Below are positions 21,763 through 31,228 of a stretch of 64,000 nucleotides of DNA, one piece after another. The translations under genes and the position numbers were made by a program. A model generated the notes under the pieces. The model worked only from the letters and a program-made list of their open reading frames with translations, was not told the DNA's origin and searched no databases. Origin of the DNA: Dugong dugon (lineage: Eukaryota; Chordata; Mammalia; Sirenia; Dugongidae); NCBI GenBank assembly GCA_030035585.1, contig CM057461.1:2457001-2521000 (forward strand), given 5' to 3'. Every line of letters starts with the position of its first letter. Position 1 is the stretch's first letter.

Positions 21763-22604
21763 GACACAGACTTGGGAGAACGGCAGAGCATCTCCATTGA
21801 GTTTTTAGCTGACTACAGATTAGTGAACGTAAGTGAGAAATTACCTAAGCTGGAAAGAACCACCATGAAGTATCAGAGGGAGCAATACTTGGAGCTTACA
21901 AAGGGCTGGGAATGGTTTGTATTTTCACCAGCCAGAGTGGACAAACTTCATAATTCATAAGACACTGAGTAGATTACTCTGAAAAAAATTTGCTTCAGTA
22001 GTGGGACAAAATTAGCTCTAGACTAAATACTGGTCTAGTCCTGCCTAATAAAGCCTAAAAGCAAGACCCAAAAGATTAAAACTGCTTCCAAGTAGCTTAA
22101 CGGCCCTAGAACAGAACTCAGTAACACTTACAGAAGTACAAAAATACCTGGCACTCACCAAAGTAAAATTCAGTTTCTGGCATTAAAAAAAAAAGACATA
22201 GAAGAAGCAGGAAAGTATGACTCATAAAGAGGAGAAAATGTAATCAATAGCAAATCCAGATATGAGAGAATAGGTAGACAATAGGCGGACATTAAAACTT
22301 TATAACTACAGTCTATACATACGTTCAAGAAGGTAAAGCATAAACATGTGAAGACACAAAAATGTTCCCAATCAAACTTCTATAGATGAAGACTACAATG
22401 TCTGAGATGAAAAACACAGTGGATGGAATTAACAGCAGAATGGGCACTGAAGAAGGGAAAAAAAGAAAACTTGAAGATAAATCACTAGAAAATATCCAAA
22501 ATGAGATATACAGAGAAGAAGGAATTACATCGCTAACTCCCCCTCAAAAAAAAAAAAAACAAGAACAAAGAATCAGTATGCTGTGGGCAATTTCAAGTGG
22601 CCTG

Positions 22605-22606
<2 letters not shown>

Positions 22607-22640
<34 letters not shown>
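22607..22640 (+). repeat. (CA)n microsatellite
   Basis: About 14 perfect CA units at the junction between the L1 fragment and the RTE 3' tail. Confidence 0.95.
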
Positions 22641-22795
22641 ACACTGCTACAACAATGGGCTCAAACATAGCAATGATCATGAGGATGGCGCAGGACCCAG
22701 CAGTGTTTCACTCTGTTGTACACGGGGTCACTATGAGTCGAAGTGACTCGATGACCTCCATGGAACCTAACAACATAACAACAGCAACTATCTAC
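22641..22795 (+). mobile_element. RTE LINE 3' tail
   Basis: 'ctacaacaatgggctcaaac', 'gaggatggcgcaggacccag' and 'cactatgagtcgaagtgact' match the 3' end of the RTE copies elsewhere in the window; ends in CAA-rich sequence. Confidence 0.85.
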
Positions 22796-22856
22796 CCACC
22801 TGTTTGTCTGTCTATCCATCTATCTATCTATCTGTATATGTATGTGTGTATACATG

Positions 22857-22887
<31 letters not shown>

Positions 22888-22891
22888 CAGT
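22796..22891 (+). repeat. (ATCT)n and (CA)n microsatellites
   Basis: 'ctatctatctatctgtat' then about 12 CA units and a short TA run, between two RTE tails. Confidence 0.9.
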
Positions 22892-23095
22892 CCCTGGAGA
22901 AGGACATCATGCTTGGTAAAGTAGACTGTCAGTGAAAAAGAGGAAGCCCCTCAATGAGGTGGACTGAAGCAGCGGCTGCAACAATGGGCTTAAGCATAGC
23001 GATGATTGTGAAGGATTTGTTCTGTTGTACATAGGGTCGCTATGAGTCAGAACTGACTTGACAGCACCTAACAACAACAACAACAACAACAACAA
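22892..23095 (+). mobile_element. RTE LINE 3' end
   Basis: Contains the end of the RTE coding region ('tggagaaggacatcatgctt', 'agtgaaaaagaggaagcccc') and the tail 'tgacagcacctaacaacaac' with a (CAA)n end at 23070-23095. Interrupts the L1/HAL1 copy. Confidence 0.9.
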
Positions 23096-23699
23096 ATATG
23101 TACCTATAGATGGAATCCCTAAAGGAGACGGGGGCAGGAGACGAAAATATTTGAAGAAATGATCGCCACATTTTCCCATATTTGATGGAAACTACAAGGA
23201 CTCAGTAAACCTCAAGTGAGAAGAAACCTACGTGAAGGCACATTGTGATCCAATCGCTTAAATGGTGAGGAGAAGATCTAAAAAGCGTCCGGAGTAGGGG
23301 AAAAGCCAGATCACATACAGAAGAACAAGATGAGAATGACAGCAGATTTCTGGTCAGACTGATGAAAGCCGTCAGACAGTGGAGTCACATCTTTAACTGG
23401 TGAAAGGGCAGGGGTAGGGTGGGGAACCAACCTTCTACCTAGAATTCTTTACTCTGCAAAAATATCTGTCAACAGTGGCAAAATAAAGACTTTCTGAGAT
23501 ATATAAAAGCTGAAAGAATCACACAGCAGACTCGGACTACAAGAAATGTAAAACTAAGTCCTTCAGATGGAAGAGAAATGCCACCAGATGGGAATCTGTC
23601 TCTACACAAAAAAAATGATAAGCACCAGAAATGGTAAATATAAAAGACTATTTTTCTTATTTTTATCTCTATAAAAAATGGTAAATGAAACATGTTTTC

Positions 23700-23902
23700 G
23701 CTGTGTGCTGCCAAGTCTATTTTGACTCACAGAAACTTCACGCAACAGAGTAGAACTGTGACATGAGATTTTCTTCTAGGTTGTAATCTTTATGAGAGCA
23801 CATCACCAGGTCTTTCTCCTGTGGAGCTGATGTTGAGTTTGAACCACCAACCTTTCAATTAGCAGTCAAGTGCTTAACTGTTGCACCAGCAGAACTCCTT
23901 AA
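23700..23902 (-). mobile_element. Afrotherian SINE (long form, diverged)
   Basis: Minus-strand head 'aaggagttctgctggtgcaa', 'ggtggttcaaactcaacatc', middle 'gaaagacctggtgatgtgct' and tail 'gtcaaaatagacttggcagc'. Confidence 0.88.
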
Positions 23903-23959
23903 ATGAAACTTAGTTTATCTCTATTATGCACTTATCACATCACGATGATTTCTTGCTTC

Positions 23960-24097
23960 CACAACTGCTACTTTCTAGGACTTCTGACCCTTGGAAACAG
24001 CACTGTGGTGATGCACATTCATTTTAATATCCACAGCACAAAACAAAGTGCCTAGCACACATCAGGCACTTAATAAATGCCCGATAAATGAACACAC
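23960..24097 (+). mobile_element. Probable L2 or MIR-type 3' end
   Basis: 'caaagtgcctagcacacatc' and 'aggcacttaataaatgcccg' is the shared end pattern of L2 and MIR-related elements; the 5' part is too diverged to decide. Confidence 0.5.
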
Positions 24098-25310
24098 AAT
24101 TGCTGCAGACCACACTCACATCCTGGTGGACAGTAATAACATGCAGGCAAGCATCACACCTGGGTCATCTGCCGGACAGTAGCCTGGGCACATCTCAATC
24201 ATCTGAGACTAGATCTTGGGCTGTGGATCCAAACTGAGGTCACACTTAAAATACAGCAGAATCGCGACTGCTCCACTGTGTCCACAACTGTCCCCAAACC
24301 AGGTGCCACTTGTAACCAGTTCTGAGGGGGGACACCAGTCCCTGTTCAAGACAGGGGTCCTAGAGCTGGCCTGGCCCCTGGCTACACACAAGCTTGCAAT
24401 GCCTCCTCTTCCTTCCATGTGAATTCTGTGTACACACCATGCCTGCAGTCTGTACACACCATGCCTGCAGTCCAGTGGTACAGGTGGTGTCTGGAACTCA
24501 AGCCCACTGGGTGAGTCTCCTCTTTGTTGTTTGGGGTGCCAGATAAACAGCTCTCAGTTTAGAGGCATATTCTTGTACTCTGAGCAGCTATGGTCTCCGC
24601 CGATAGATGGAAGGAAATGTCACTCCTCATTCAATTACAGGCGGCTTCAGAGTCTCATTTTACAGTTATATTTACCTCTCATAAGCGATGCTGGTGTTTT
24701 ATTTTAAACAACTAAAGCTCTCTGTCTGTGTATAAGGCTGAGAGGAAGGAATTATTTCCTAGCCCTGAAACCTTCTACCACCTTTTAAAGCATTCATCCA
24801 GTAACGGGGTCATAAACGGTGCCATGAGGGGGTCATTCCCTCTCCTGGGAAGGACTTGCAATCCCCTTTATGAGCAGTGGGCTGGAAGAAGGGCCATTGC
24901 TCCTGGGGGCATGACTGCTGTGAAGCGTGTTTCCTCGGGATTGTTTGGCTGAGTAGCTCACTATGTGCCAAACGCAGGCTAACACAGGGACCCAGCAAAA
25001 AAAGGCAGAGAGACAACTTAAAGAGGTCCAGGTGAACATGCTAATGTGTGGCCCCCCTCTCCCCAATTTCGCCCCCATAGTCTCAAACAGGTTTTCAAAG
25101 GCCAGGTGAGGGTCAGTTGGGAAAAGTGCTGAATCTGAACTGCTGTTTCACAGCTGAAACACCTTCCCAGCTAAAGCGTGTCAAACGTAGCTGCCGCCCA
25201 GGTACGGCCCCTGACCCAGCCTCACGCACTCTGAGGACACCGGGCCGCGAGAGAGTGTAGTCTGATGTGGTGCTGTCCGAGGGTGCTTTCTGCCACATTC
25301 TGCATCTGCC
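24098..25310. other. Unique sequence with a small exact duplication
   Basis: No gene recognised. 24429-24450 is repeated exactly at 24451-24472 (22 bp, beginning 'tgtacacaccatgcctgcag'). Small open frames here are at chance level. Confidence 0.45.
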
Positions 25311-25311
25311 T

Positions 25312-25462
25312 TATCCAGTGTGGTAGCCACTGGCCACATGCGGCTATTGAGCAGTTGAAATGTGGCTAATGCAACCGAGGTACTCAATGTTCAATTTTAC
25401 TTAATTTAAATTGAAGCAGCCACATGTGACTACCACACTGGGCACTGCTGGTCTAAGGACTC
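25312..25462. mobile_element. hAT-like non-autonomous DNA transposon (MER type)
   Basis: A near-palindrome with 'gtggtagccactggccacat' and 'ggctattgagcagttgaaat' on the left and 'agcagccacatgtgactacc' on the right. This is the pattern of a common mammalian MER-type hAT element; I do not assign the exact family. Confidence 0.65.
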
Positions 25463-25496
25463 TGGCTACACGGGGGCCCTGGAGGGTCATGTTTGG

Positions 25497-25645
25497 GTGC
25501 AGGTCTGATACCAATGGCGGGTGAGAATCCCGCCCAGCCACTTATATTTGTGTCTCACTGGCCCAGTTACTTAGTCCCTGCGAGCCTCAGTTTCCTCAGC
25601 TGTAAATGGGGGTAGTAACGGTACCTACCCCCAGCATTGCTGTTA
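25497..25645 (+). mobile_element. MIR SINE
   Basis: 'ggcccagttacttagtccct', 'gagcctcagtttcctcagct' and 'gtaaatgggggtagtaacgg' are the MIR core. 25646-25700 looks like a second MIR piece in reverse ('aatcctcataacaaggctat') cut off by the RTE insertion. Confidence 0.8.
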
Positions 25646-25707
25646 ATTTAATCCTCATAACAAGGCTATAGGGTAGGTACTAATTCTACCCCCATTTACT
25701 AAGGAGC

Positions 25708-26162
25708 GCCTGACCCGAGCCATGGTGTTTTCAATTGCCTCGCATGCATGTGAACGCTGGACAGTGGATAAGGAAGTCTGAAAAAGAATGATGGATTTAA
25801 ATCGTAGTGTTGGAGAAGAATATTAGCTCTACCATGGACTGCCAGAAAAACGGACATATCTGTTTTGTAAGAAGCACAGCCAGAATGCTCCTTAGAAGCG
25901 AGGATGGTGAGACTTTGTCTCACACACTTTGGACACATGATTAGGAGGGACCACTCCCTGGAGAAGGACGTCGTGCTTGGTAAAGTACATGATCAGCAGA
26001 AAAGAGGAAGACCCTCATGGAGATGGCTTAACACAGCGGCTGCAACAATGGGCTCAAATGTAGCAACGATTGTAAGGATGGCACAGGACTGGGCAGCGTT
26101 TTGTTCTGTTGTACTTGGGGTTGCTGTGAGTTAGAACCGACTCAACGGCACCTAACGGCAAC
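25708..26162 (+). mobile_element. RTE LINE 3' fragment (end of the coding region and tail)
   Basis: The translated part keeps blocks seen in other RTE/BovB copies: AMVFSIASHACERWTVD, LRLCLTHFGHMIRRDHSLEKDVVLGKV and [20 protein letters not shown], the C-terminal region downstream of the reverse-transcriptase catalytic core. It ends in 'actcaacggcacctaacggc'. There is at least one in-frame stop between blocks, so it is dead. Truncated at its 5' side, as is usual for RTE. Confidence 0.9.
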
Positions 26163-26175
26163 ATGTGTGTATATA

Positions 26176-26256
<81 letters not shown>
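26163..26256 (+). repeat. (TA)n tract with TG-rich start
   Basis: Begins 'atgtgtgtatatatgtgtgt' and continues as about 36 perfect TA units. It lies exactly between an RTE tail and a SINE head. Confidence 0.95.
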
Positions 26257-26258
<2 letters not shown>

Positions 26259-26425
26259 ATGGAGCCCTGGTGGCGCAGTGGCTAAGAGCTTGGCTGCTAA
26301 CCAAAAGGTCAGCAGTTCAAATCCACCAGTCACTCCTTGGAAACCCTAGGGGGTGGTTCTACCCTGTGTTCTAGGGTCGCTGTGAGTGGGAATTGACTCT
26401 GAGGCAAAGGGTTTGTTCTTTTCTT
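26259..26425 (+). mobile_element. Afrotherian SINE (short, young form)
   Basis: Head 'ggagccctggtggcgcagtg' is a perfect match to what I remember as the consensus start, followed by 'ggctgctaaccaaaaggtca' and tail 'cgctgtgagtgggaattgac' with a T/C-rich end. Confidence 0.94.
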
Positions 26426-26896
26426 TCTTCTTTTATATCTATATGATATAAATTTATGTACACGTATGCATACACGTGTGTCCGCGTGTATATGTTTAGC
26501 ACACACACATACGCGTCCAGCCCGGAGTCCAGCCGCCATGTGTGCTCTGTACGTGTTACTGACACCTCTTCTCCCTGAGCACAGACACCAGGGCTCCTAG
26601 CCCCACCCTTCCCTGGGACCTAGCAGACCTTAACCCAGTGCTGATATTAAAATATCTGTGGAACAAGAATGCAAAGAAAAGGCACCAATATATTAAAACT
26701 GGTGTATCTAATGTGAAGATGCGTGGTTCACTTTTAACACTGGTTCATCTTCCGTCAAAGAAGAACCACAACATTTCTTCATTAACCAGAATTATTAAAC
26801 CTGCATGTGAAGTGTCTCATTATTAACATTATTATTATTATCATCATTATTAGTTCTCACGGCAACCGCTCTGCAGAGGCATTCTGATATCTGAGA
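26426..26896. other. Unique sequence, nothing recognised
   Basis: Contains a short ATT-rich stretch at 26823-26852. No gene or repeat family recognised otherwise. Confidence 0.4.
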
Positions 26897-27157
26897 GAGA
26901 CCCCTGAGTTCTGTCCCGTTCACGGCCAGCTCCGGAGCCCCTGGATTCTGTCCCCTTCATCGCCTGTTCCGGAGCCCCTGGGTTCTGTCCCACTCACGGC
27001 CGGTGCCGAAGCCCCTGGATTCTGTTCCATTCACGGCCTGTTCCGGAACCCCTGGGTTCTGTCCCCTTCACGGCCTGTTCCAGAACCCCTGGGTTCTGTC
27101 CCCTTCACGGCCTGTTCCGGAGCCCCTGGGTTCTGTCCCGTTCATGGCTGGCTCCAG
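26897..27157 (+). repeat. 37-bp CpG-bearing minisatellite, about 7 copies
   Basis: The unit contains 'gttctgtccccttcacggcc' and 'tgttccggagcccctgg'. Most units have two CpGs. It creates an 86-residue frame with repeats of PLHGLFQNPWVLS that is not a gene. Confidence 0.92.
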
Positions 27158-29261
27158 CATCACCCAGAATTCTGCCTTTGGCCGCAGCACACACAGGCAG
27201 ATGCACAGCCGTATTGCCAGAGGAAGCTCTCTGGTAAAGCAGGTACACGACCCTGCACAATGATCTCACAAGTGGCGCTCATTTGCCGTCGGTGGTGAAC
27301 TAGCAGTGGCACAGGCACGCATGGACCCTAGGAGAGCAGGGTGAGGCTTAGCACAAGGCCATGAGGCTCCGCCTGCCCTGCTGAGCGCAGATCTCTGGGG
27401 CAGAGAGACAAGACCTCCACCAGGAGGAAGGTAAGAGGGTGCTGGCCACAGGGCACCACGCCCACCTTTCCGGACAAAGCCGCTTTTGGTGGAAGAGTAT
27501 TTCCAATCTGAGCACTGGAAGGAGGCTGGGGGAGGGCAAGGGGCCCTTCCAGAGCCCATCCGTGGGGTGCAGCCGAAGTTCCCTCCAGAAAAAGTCAGGA
27601 GACCCCTCGTTTTTATCAATGCTTTTTAATAGCGTGCTCAAAGTAACCAGAATAAAGCGTGGCTGTGCAGTATTTGATTCCGTAACACAGATCCCTTTTG
27701 TGCAGTGAAGTTCTTGGCTGGTTTATAGCATCCAGGCTTCTCGAAGAAAGCACATCATTAATTACGTGGGAGCTGCTGTAATCAAAAGGCAACACAGATC
27801 AAAAGTGAATATGAAGGAATTGCTAGTGTTTTATTTGCTTTGTGTGTTTTAATATTTTCAGAGATACTGGAAATAAATTATATCAGGAAGCCGGTTTCTA
27901 AAATGGCAACGGAAAACTCGAAGTTTACAACCCAACCCTGCATCTTGTATTTCCGATGTATCTTCTGAAATGCTTAATAAGGCTATAAAATCTCATCCAA
28001 GGGAAAAACAGCAGTCTGCTCTGGAGTGTTTGCCAGCAGCATCTGCCACAGCAGGAGTTTTCTTAATAGAACATATAAAAGTGCCCCAGGCAGTATCAGA
28101 AAAGGAAAAAAAAAGTATAGCTCAAGAAGAAAGAATGTTGAAAGCAATCATAATTATGTTTTAAAGACAGGGTTGGATTGCTTAGCCCACGTCACCCAGG
28201 GCACAATGATTATAAAACTCATCTCTCTTCCCATCCTGGAATAAGCCGAGCCTTCTTAATAATCTAAAAAATATTGCAGCCTCTCTCCCAACCTGTGTCA
28301 ATCAATGGTATTTCTAGCCCCGAAGGTATTGCATTTCTTTTGTATCGAGGAACACCAATAATAATGTACTGTTCCATGACAAAAGAACATCTCACAGAGC
28401 GGATGTTTTCCAAAGGTCCAGAAAGTGGAGAAAGTCTAAAACTCATTCTCTGTCATCCTCAACAAAACAGCCTGAGCAAGCCAGAGCAGCAAGCCAGAGC
28501 AGCCCGATAGTCCATGGTGTTTTGTTTTGTTTTGATTTTTACAACTACATCAAGCAGAAGCACCATAAAATAAGAACAGTTGTGAAGAGAAATAGGCAAG
28601 AAGAAAGAGATGGGTGTGGGCTATCCATCAGCTGTGATCAACAAAACTGCAATTCTCTCCCTCCGGAACAGACGTGCAGAAATCGGCGTGTGCCGGGTGG
28701 GGTGTGTTCGTGGTTCTGTACTGATTACCCTTATTAAAGTCGTGTTAACACAATCACACGGGCACGGCTGGCTGTTTTTTCCACCACTTACTTTATTACA
28801 AGAGCACAGGCCCAAGTACTATAAGCAATCTGCTAAATGAAGCAGAAATTCAACTTTCTGCCTCACAGTTAAGTTACAGGACCTAGTGGGTAAAATGTGT
28901 GCCCCTAAAATAGGTTATTTCTGGAAATAAAAACCTGAGGTTAGAGGAGAAGCCACTGGCTGAGGTACAACAGGACAATCTGTGGCTCTTCAAAGCTCTC
29001 TGCCCCAGCCCACTTAAGTAGGGCACACCCTGCATGGCCAGGGCTGGCTGGGACAGACCCCCCCAGAGTCAGTTGCTAAATTTCCAGGAGTTGTGTGGGC
29101 CCGTTGTTAAACACGCCCACTATTAAAACTGAATTTGCATGAAGTTACAATTAAATAAATTATATTAAAAAAAGATAATGAATACTCAAAAATTCTCACT
29201 TTCTAATTATTTTACTACATTTTCTTTTCAATGCCATCAAGGTGATTTTGGTCTATTATAT
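27158..29261. other. Unique 2.1-kb island without recognised transposons
   Basis: 27160-27620 is GC-rich; 27700-28560 is AT-rich and includes 'catcattaattacgtgggag' near 27745, a homeodomain-type TAATTA core. 28570-28850 and 28860-29120 are also unassigned. No exon recognised: the 117-residue minus frame at 27266-27619 has an opposing frame and no domain. The lack of SINEs in an otherwise SINE-rich window makes it a candidate for constrained non-coding DNA. Confidence 0.4.
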
Positions 29262-29440
29262 CCATAGGGTGGTGCAAATGGACAACACGCTCGGCTGCCG
29301 ACTGAAAGGCTGGAGGTTCGAGTCCACTCAGAGGTGCCTCGGAAGAAAGGCCTGGCAATCTACTTCCAAAAAATCAGCCACTGAAAACCCTACGGACACA
29401 TGTGGGGGGGCCATGAGCCAGATCGCTGGTAACTGGTTTA
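29262..29440 (+). mobile_element. Afrotherian SINE (variant middle, diverged)
   Basis: 'atagggtggtgcaaatggac', 'ggctggaggttcgagtccac', 'aagaaaggcctggcaatcta' and 'aaaaaatcagccactgaaaa' match the variant at 7601-7806. The tail is degraded. Confidence 0.82.
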
Positions 29441-30304
29441 TATCTGTAGGGCAGAGGTACTGTAGCTTGGCGTGTCACTGTTTATCAGTTCCCAATTCCA
29501 CGTTCAATGATGGTAGCTTGAAACACACCACAGAAACTGACAAAGTCACTAGGAATCAGGGCTTTCTCCCGTCCCCCCACCCTTCCACAAGAGCCTGCTA
29601 ACTGTTTATCAGCTCGCCCCTGGGTCTAGCCCACCAACTAGACATCGTATTTTTTAACTGAAAGAGCATTAAGTTACAAAAAGTTTCGCCACTGAATCTA
29701 ATTGTGGAGGGAACTAGTTAAGTCTCTTTAGCCAAGGAGGAGTGGACAAGTCGTATCTGACCAGGAAGCAGACGTATATTAAATCCTGCTTACAGGAAAA
29801 CTACGGCTAACAGTGTCATCGCTGCAAAAATTCTCCAGGAAACAACCCACAACAGACCACATGGACAACAATGGCTTCCCAGGAAGTGGCAGAGTCAAAA
29901 CTGAAGGAAAAACGTGTTCACACGTAATTCTGACAATCAAGTCATAACTGACAGGGGGCAGGACTCACACATCTGGGACGAAGTACAGGAAAGAAGATTT
30001 CAACGGTAGCTGAAATTTCTGCCCGTGAGTGGGGTAGGGTAAAGGCATCGGCGGGAGGGCATAAGCTAGAAGCATGTACACTCAAGACAAACGGGTTAGA
30101 GAATCAGCCACAGAGATCCTAAAACAAGCAGGAGTGCTGAGAAGCAAGAGCTTATAGGGTTAAGATTTCAAAAAAGAACCAACTGAACCGAAGCCTGGTA
30201 CTTAGCAGGTGTTCAACAAATGCCAGCTTAGTAAATTAAGATGCTAAGACATTCTCTACTGGTCCTAAGTAAAACGGCTTGGTTTTGGTAAACCGGTGAT
30301 TGCA
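29441..30304. other. Unique sequence, nothing recognised
   Basis: No repeat family recognised, except 'cttagcaggtgttcaacaaa' near 30205 that may be the end of an L2. No exon candidate. Confidence 0.4.
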
Positions 30305-30305
30305 C

Positions 30306-30592
30306 TGCTGTTGTTAGGTGCTGCCAAGTCGGCTCCGATTCACGGCGACCCCTAACAACAGAACAAGAGGTTGCCCAGTCCTGCGCCATCCTCACAACCG
30401 TTGCTATGTTTGAGCCCACTGTTGCAGTCACTGTGTCAATTCATCTTGTTGAGGGTCTTCCTCTCTTTTGCTGACCCCGCTCCTTTACCAAGCATGATGC
30501 TCTTCTCCAGGGATTGGTCCCTCCTGATAACGTGTCCAAACTATGGGAGACAAAGTCTTGCTATCCTCACTTCTAAGGAGCGTTCTGGTGTC
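30306..30592 (-). mobile_element. RTE LINE 3' fragment
   Basis: Minus-strand copy of the same RTE end: 'tgctgttgttaggtgctgcc' at the left is the reversed tail and 'ttctccagggattggtccct' is the reversed end of the coding region. Confidence 0.9.
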
Positions 30593-30596
30593 AGCC

Positions 30597-30760
30597 TGGG
30601 AATCTGTAATACTCCACAGATGTGGGAGCTTGGGCAGGTACCTCCTCTCTAAGGACAGTTTCTTCATCCATGAAATATAGGTGATCCTAACACCCTCACA
30701 GTTGTTTAGAGGAATTAAGGGAACAAAGTATCCAATGGCTTATTAAAAACCCGGTAGCAG
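30597..30760 (+). mobile_element. MIR SINE
   Basis: 'agcttgggcaggtacctcct', 'acagtttcttcatccatgaa' and 'atataggtgatcctaacacc' follow the MIR core order. Head missing; the RTE fragment ends just before it. Confidence 0.6.
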
Positions 30761-31121
30761 GACATCACTCCGGTGACAGTAAATATCACTGCTGTGTTAC
30801 GACAGTGTTAATGTTTAAGTAGGGGGGAGGGAGGGGAAGCTAGGGATAGGAATTTCAAACAAGAATAAATGCTTTCAATGGCTATTAAAAAACTACAGTT
30901 TAACTAGCCAGCTATCAGTGTCACAGCTGGGAAAAAAGGATCGATTCGCAAGTCATCACCATGATAATTAGGATGTTGCAATCTTTTATTTGTAAAACAA
31001 ATTTTTTTAGTCATGGATGGTAATTCTGGAATTGTATTGAGTCACCTACTGTGTATCTCTTCTTGGAGTCCTGTGATGAACTGGTTATTTGCTCCCTGAT
31101 TACTAAGGTAGTCTAGCCCTT
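30761..31121. other. Unique sequence, nothing recognised
   Basis: No gene or repeat recognised. A short G-rich stretch lies at 30823-30840. Confidence 0.4.
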
Positions 31122-31228
31122 GTCCTTGTTGTTAGGTGCCCTGGGGGCAGTTCCCACTCATAGCGACCCTATGAATAAAAGAATGAGACACTGCTCAGTC
31201 CTGCGCTATCCTCCCCTTCTGAGCCATA
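31122..31228 (-). mobile_element. RTE LINE 3' tail
   Basis: 'ttgttgttaggtgccctggg' to 'gctcagtcctgcgctatcct': reversed RTE tail, about 100 bp only. Confidence 0.82.

Larger units (their letters stand above)
20485..23650 (+). mobile_element. Old L1/HAL1 LINE copy, split by a GA array and RTE pieces
   Basis: Pieces at about 20485-20770, 21763-22606 and 23096-23650 read as one element on the plus strand. The first resembles an L1 5' region ('cttcccaacaagatggagca'). The second holds an ORF1-like remnant: at 22398-22500 the frame reads SEMKNTVDGINSRMG and KLEDKSLENIQNEI, the coiled-coil part of L1 ORF1. The third includes 'atttgaagaaatgatcgcca' and 'ctagaattctttactctgca', 'tgccaccagatgggaatctg', typical of HAL1/L1M. 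No ORF2 reverse transcriptase follows, which favours HAL1. Decayed, with several stops and insertions. Confidence 0.7.

Noticed and set aside
20727-21808. Open frames of 357 and 293 residues rich in Arg, Glu and Ser
   Set aside because: They lie in the GA minisatellite; the array has no stops in those frames. No domain, no codon structure, no splice context.
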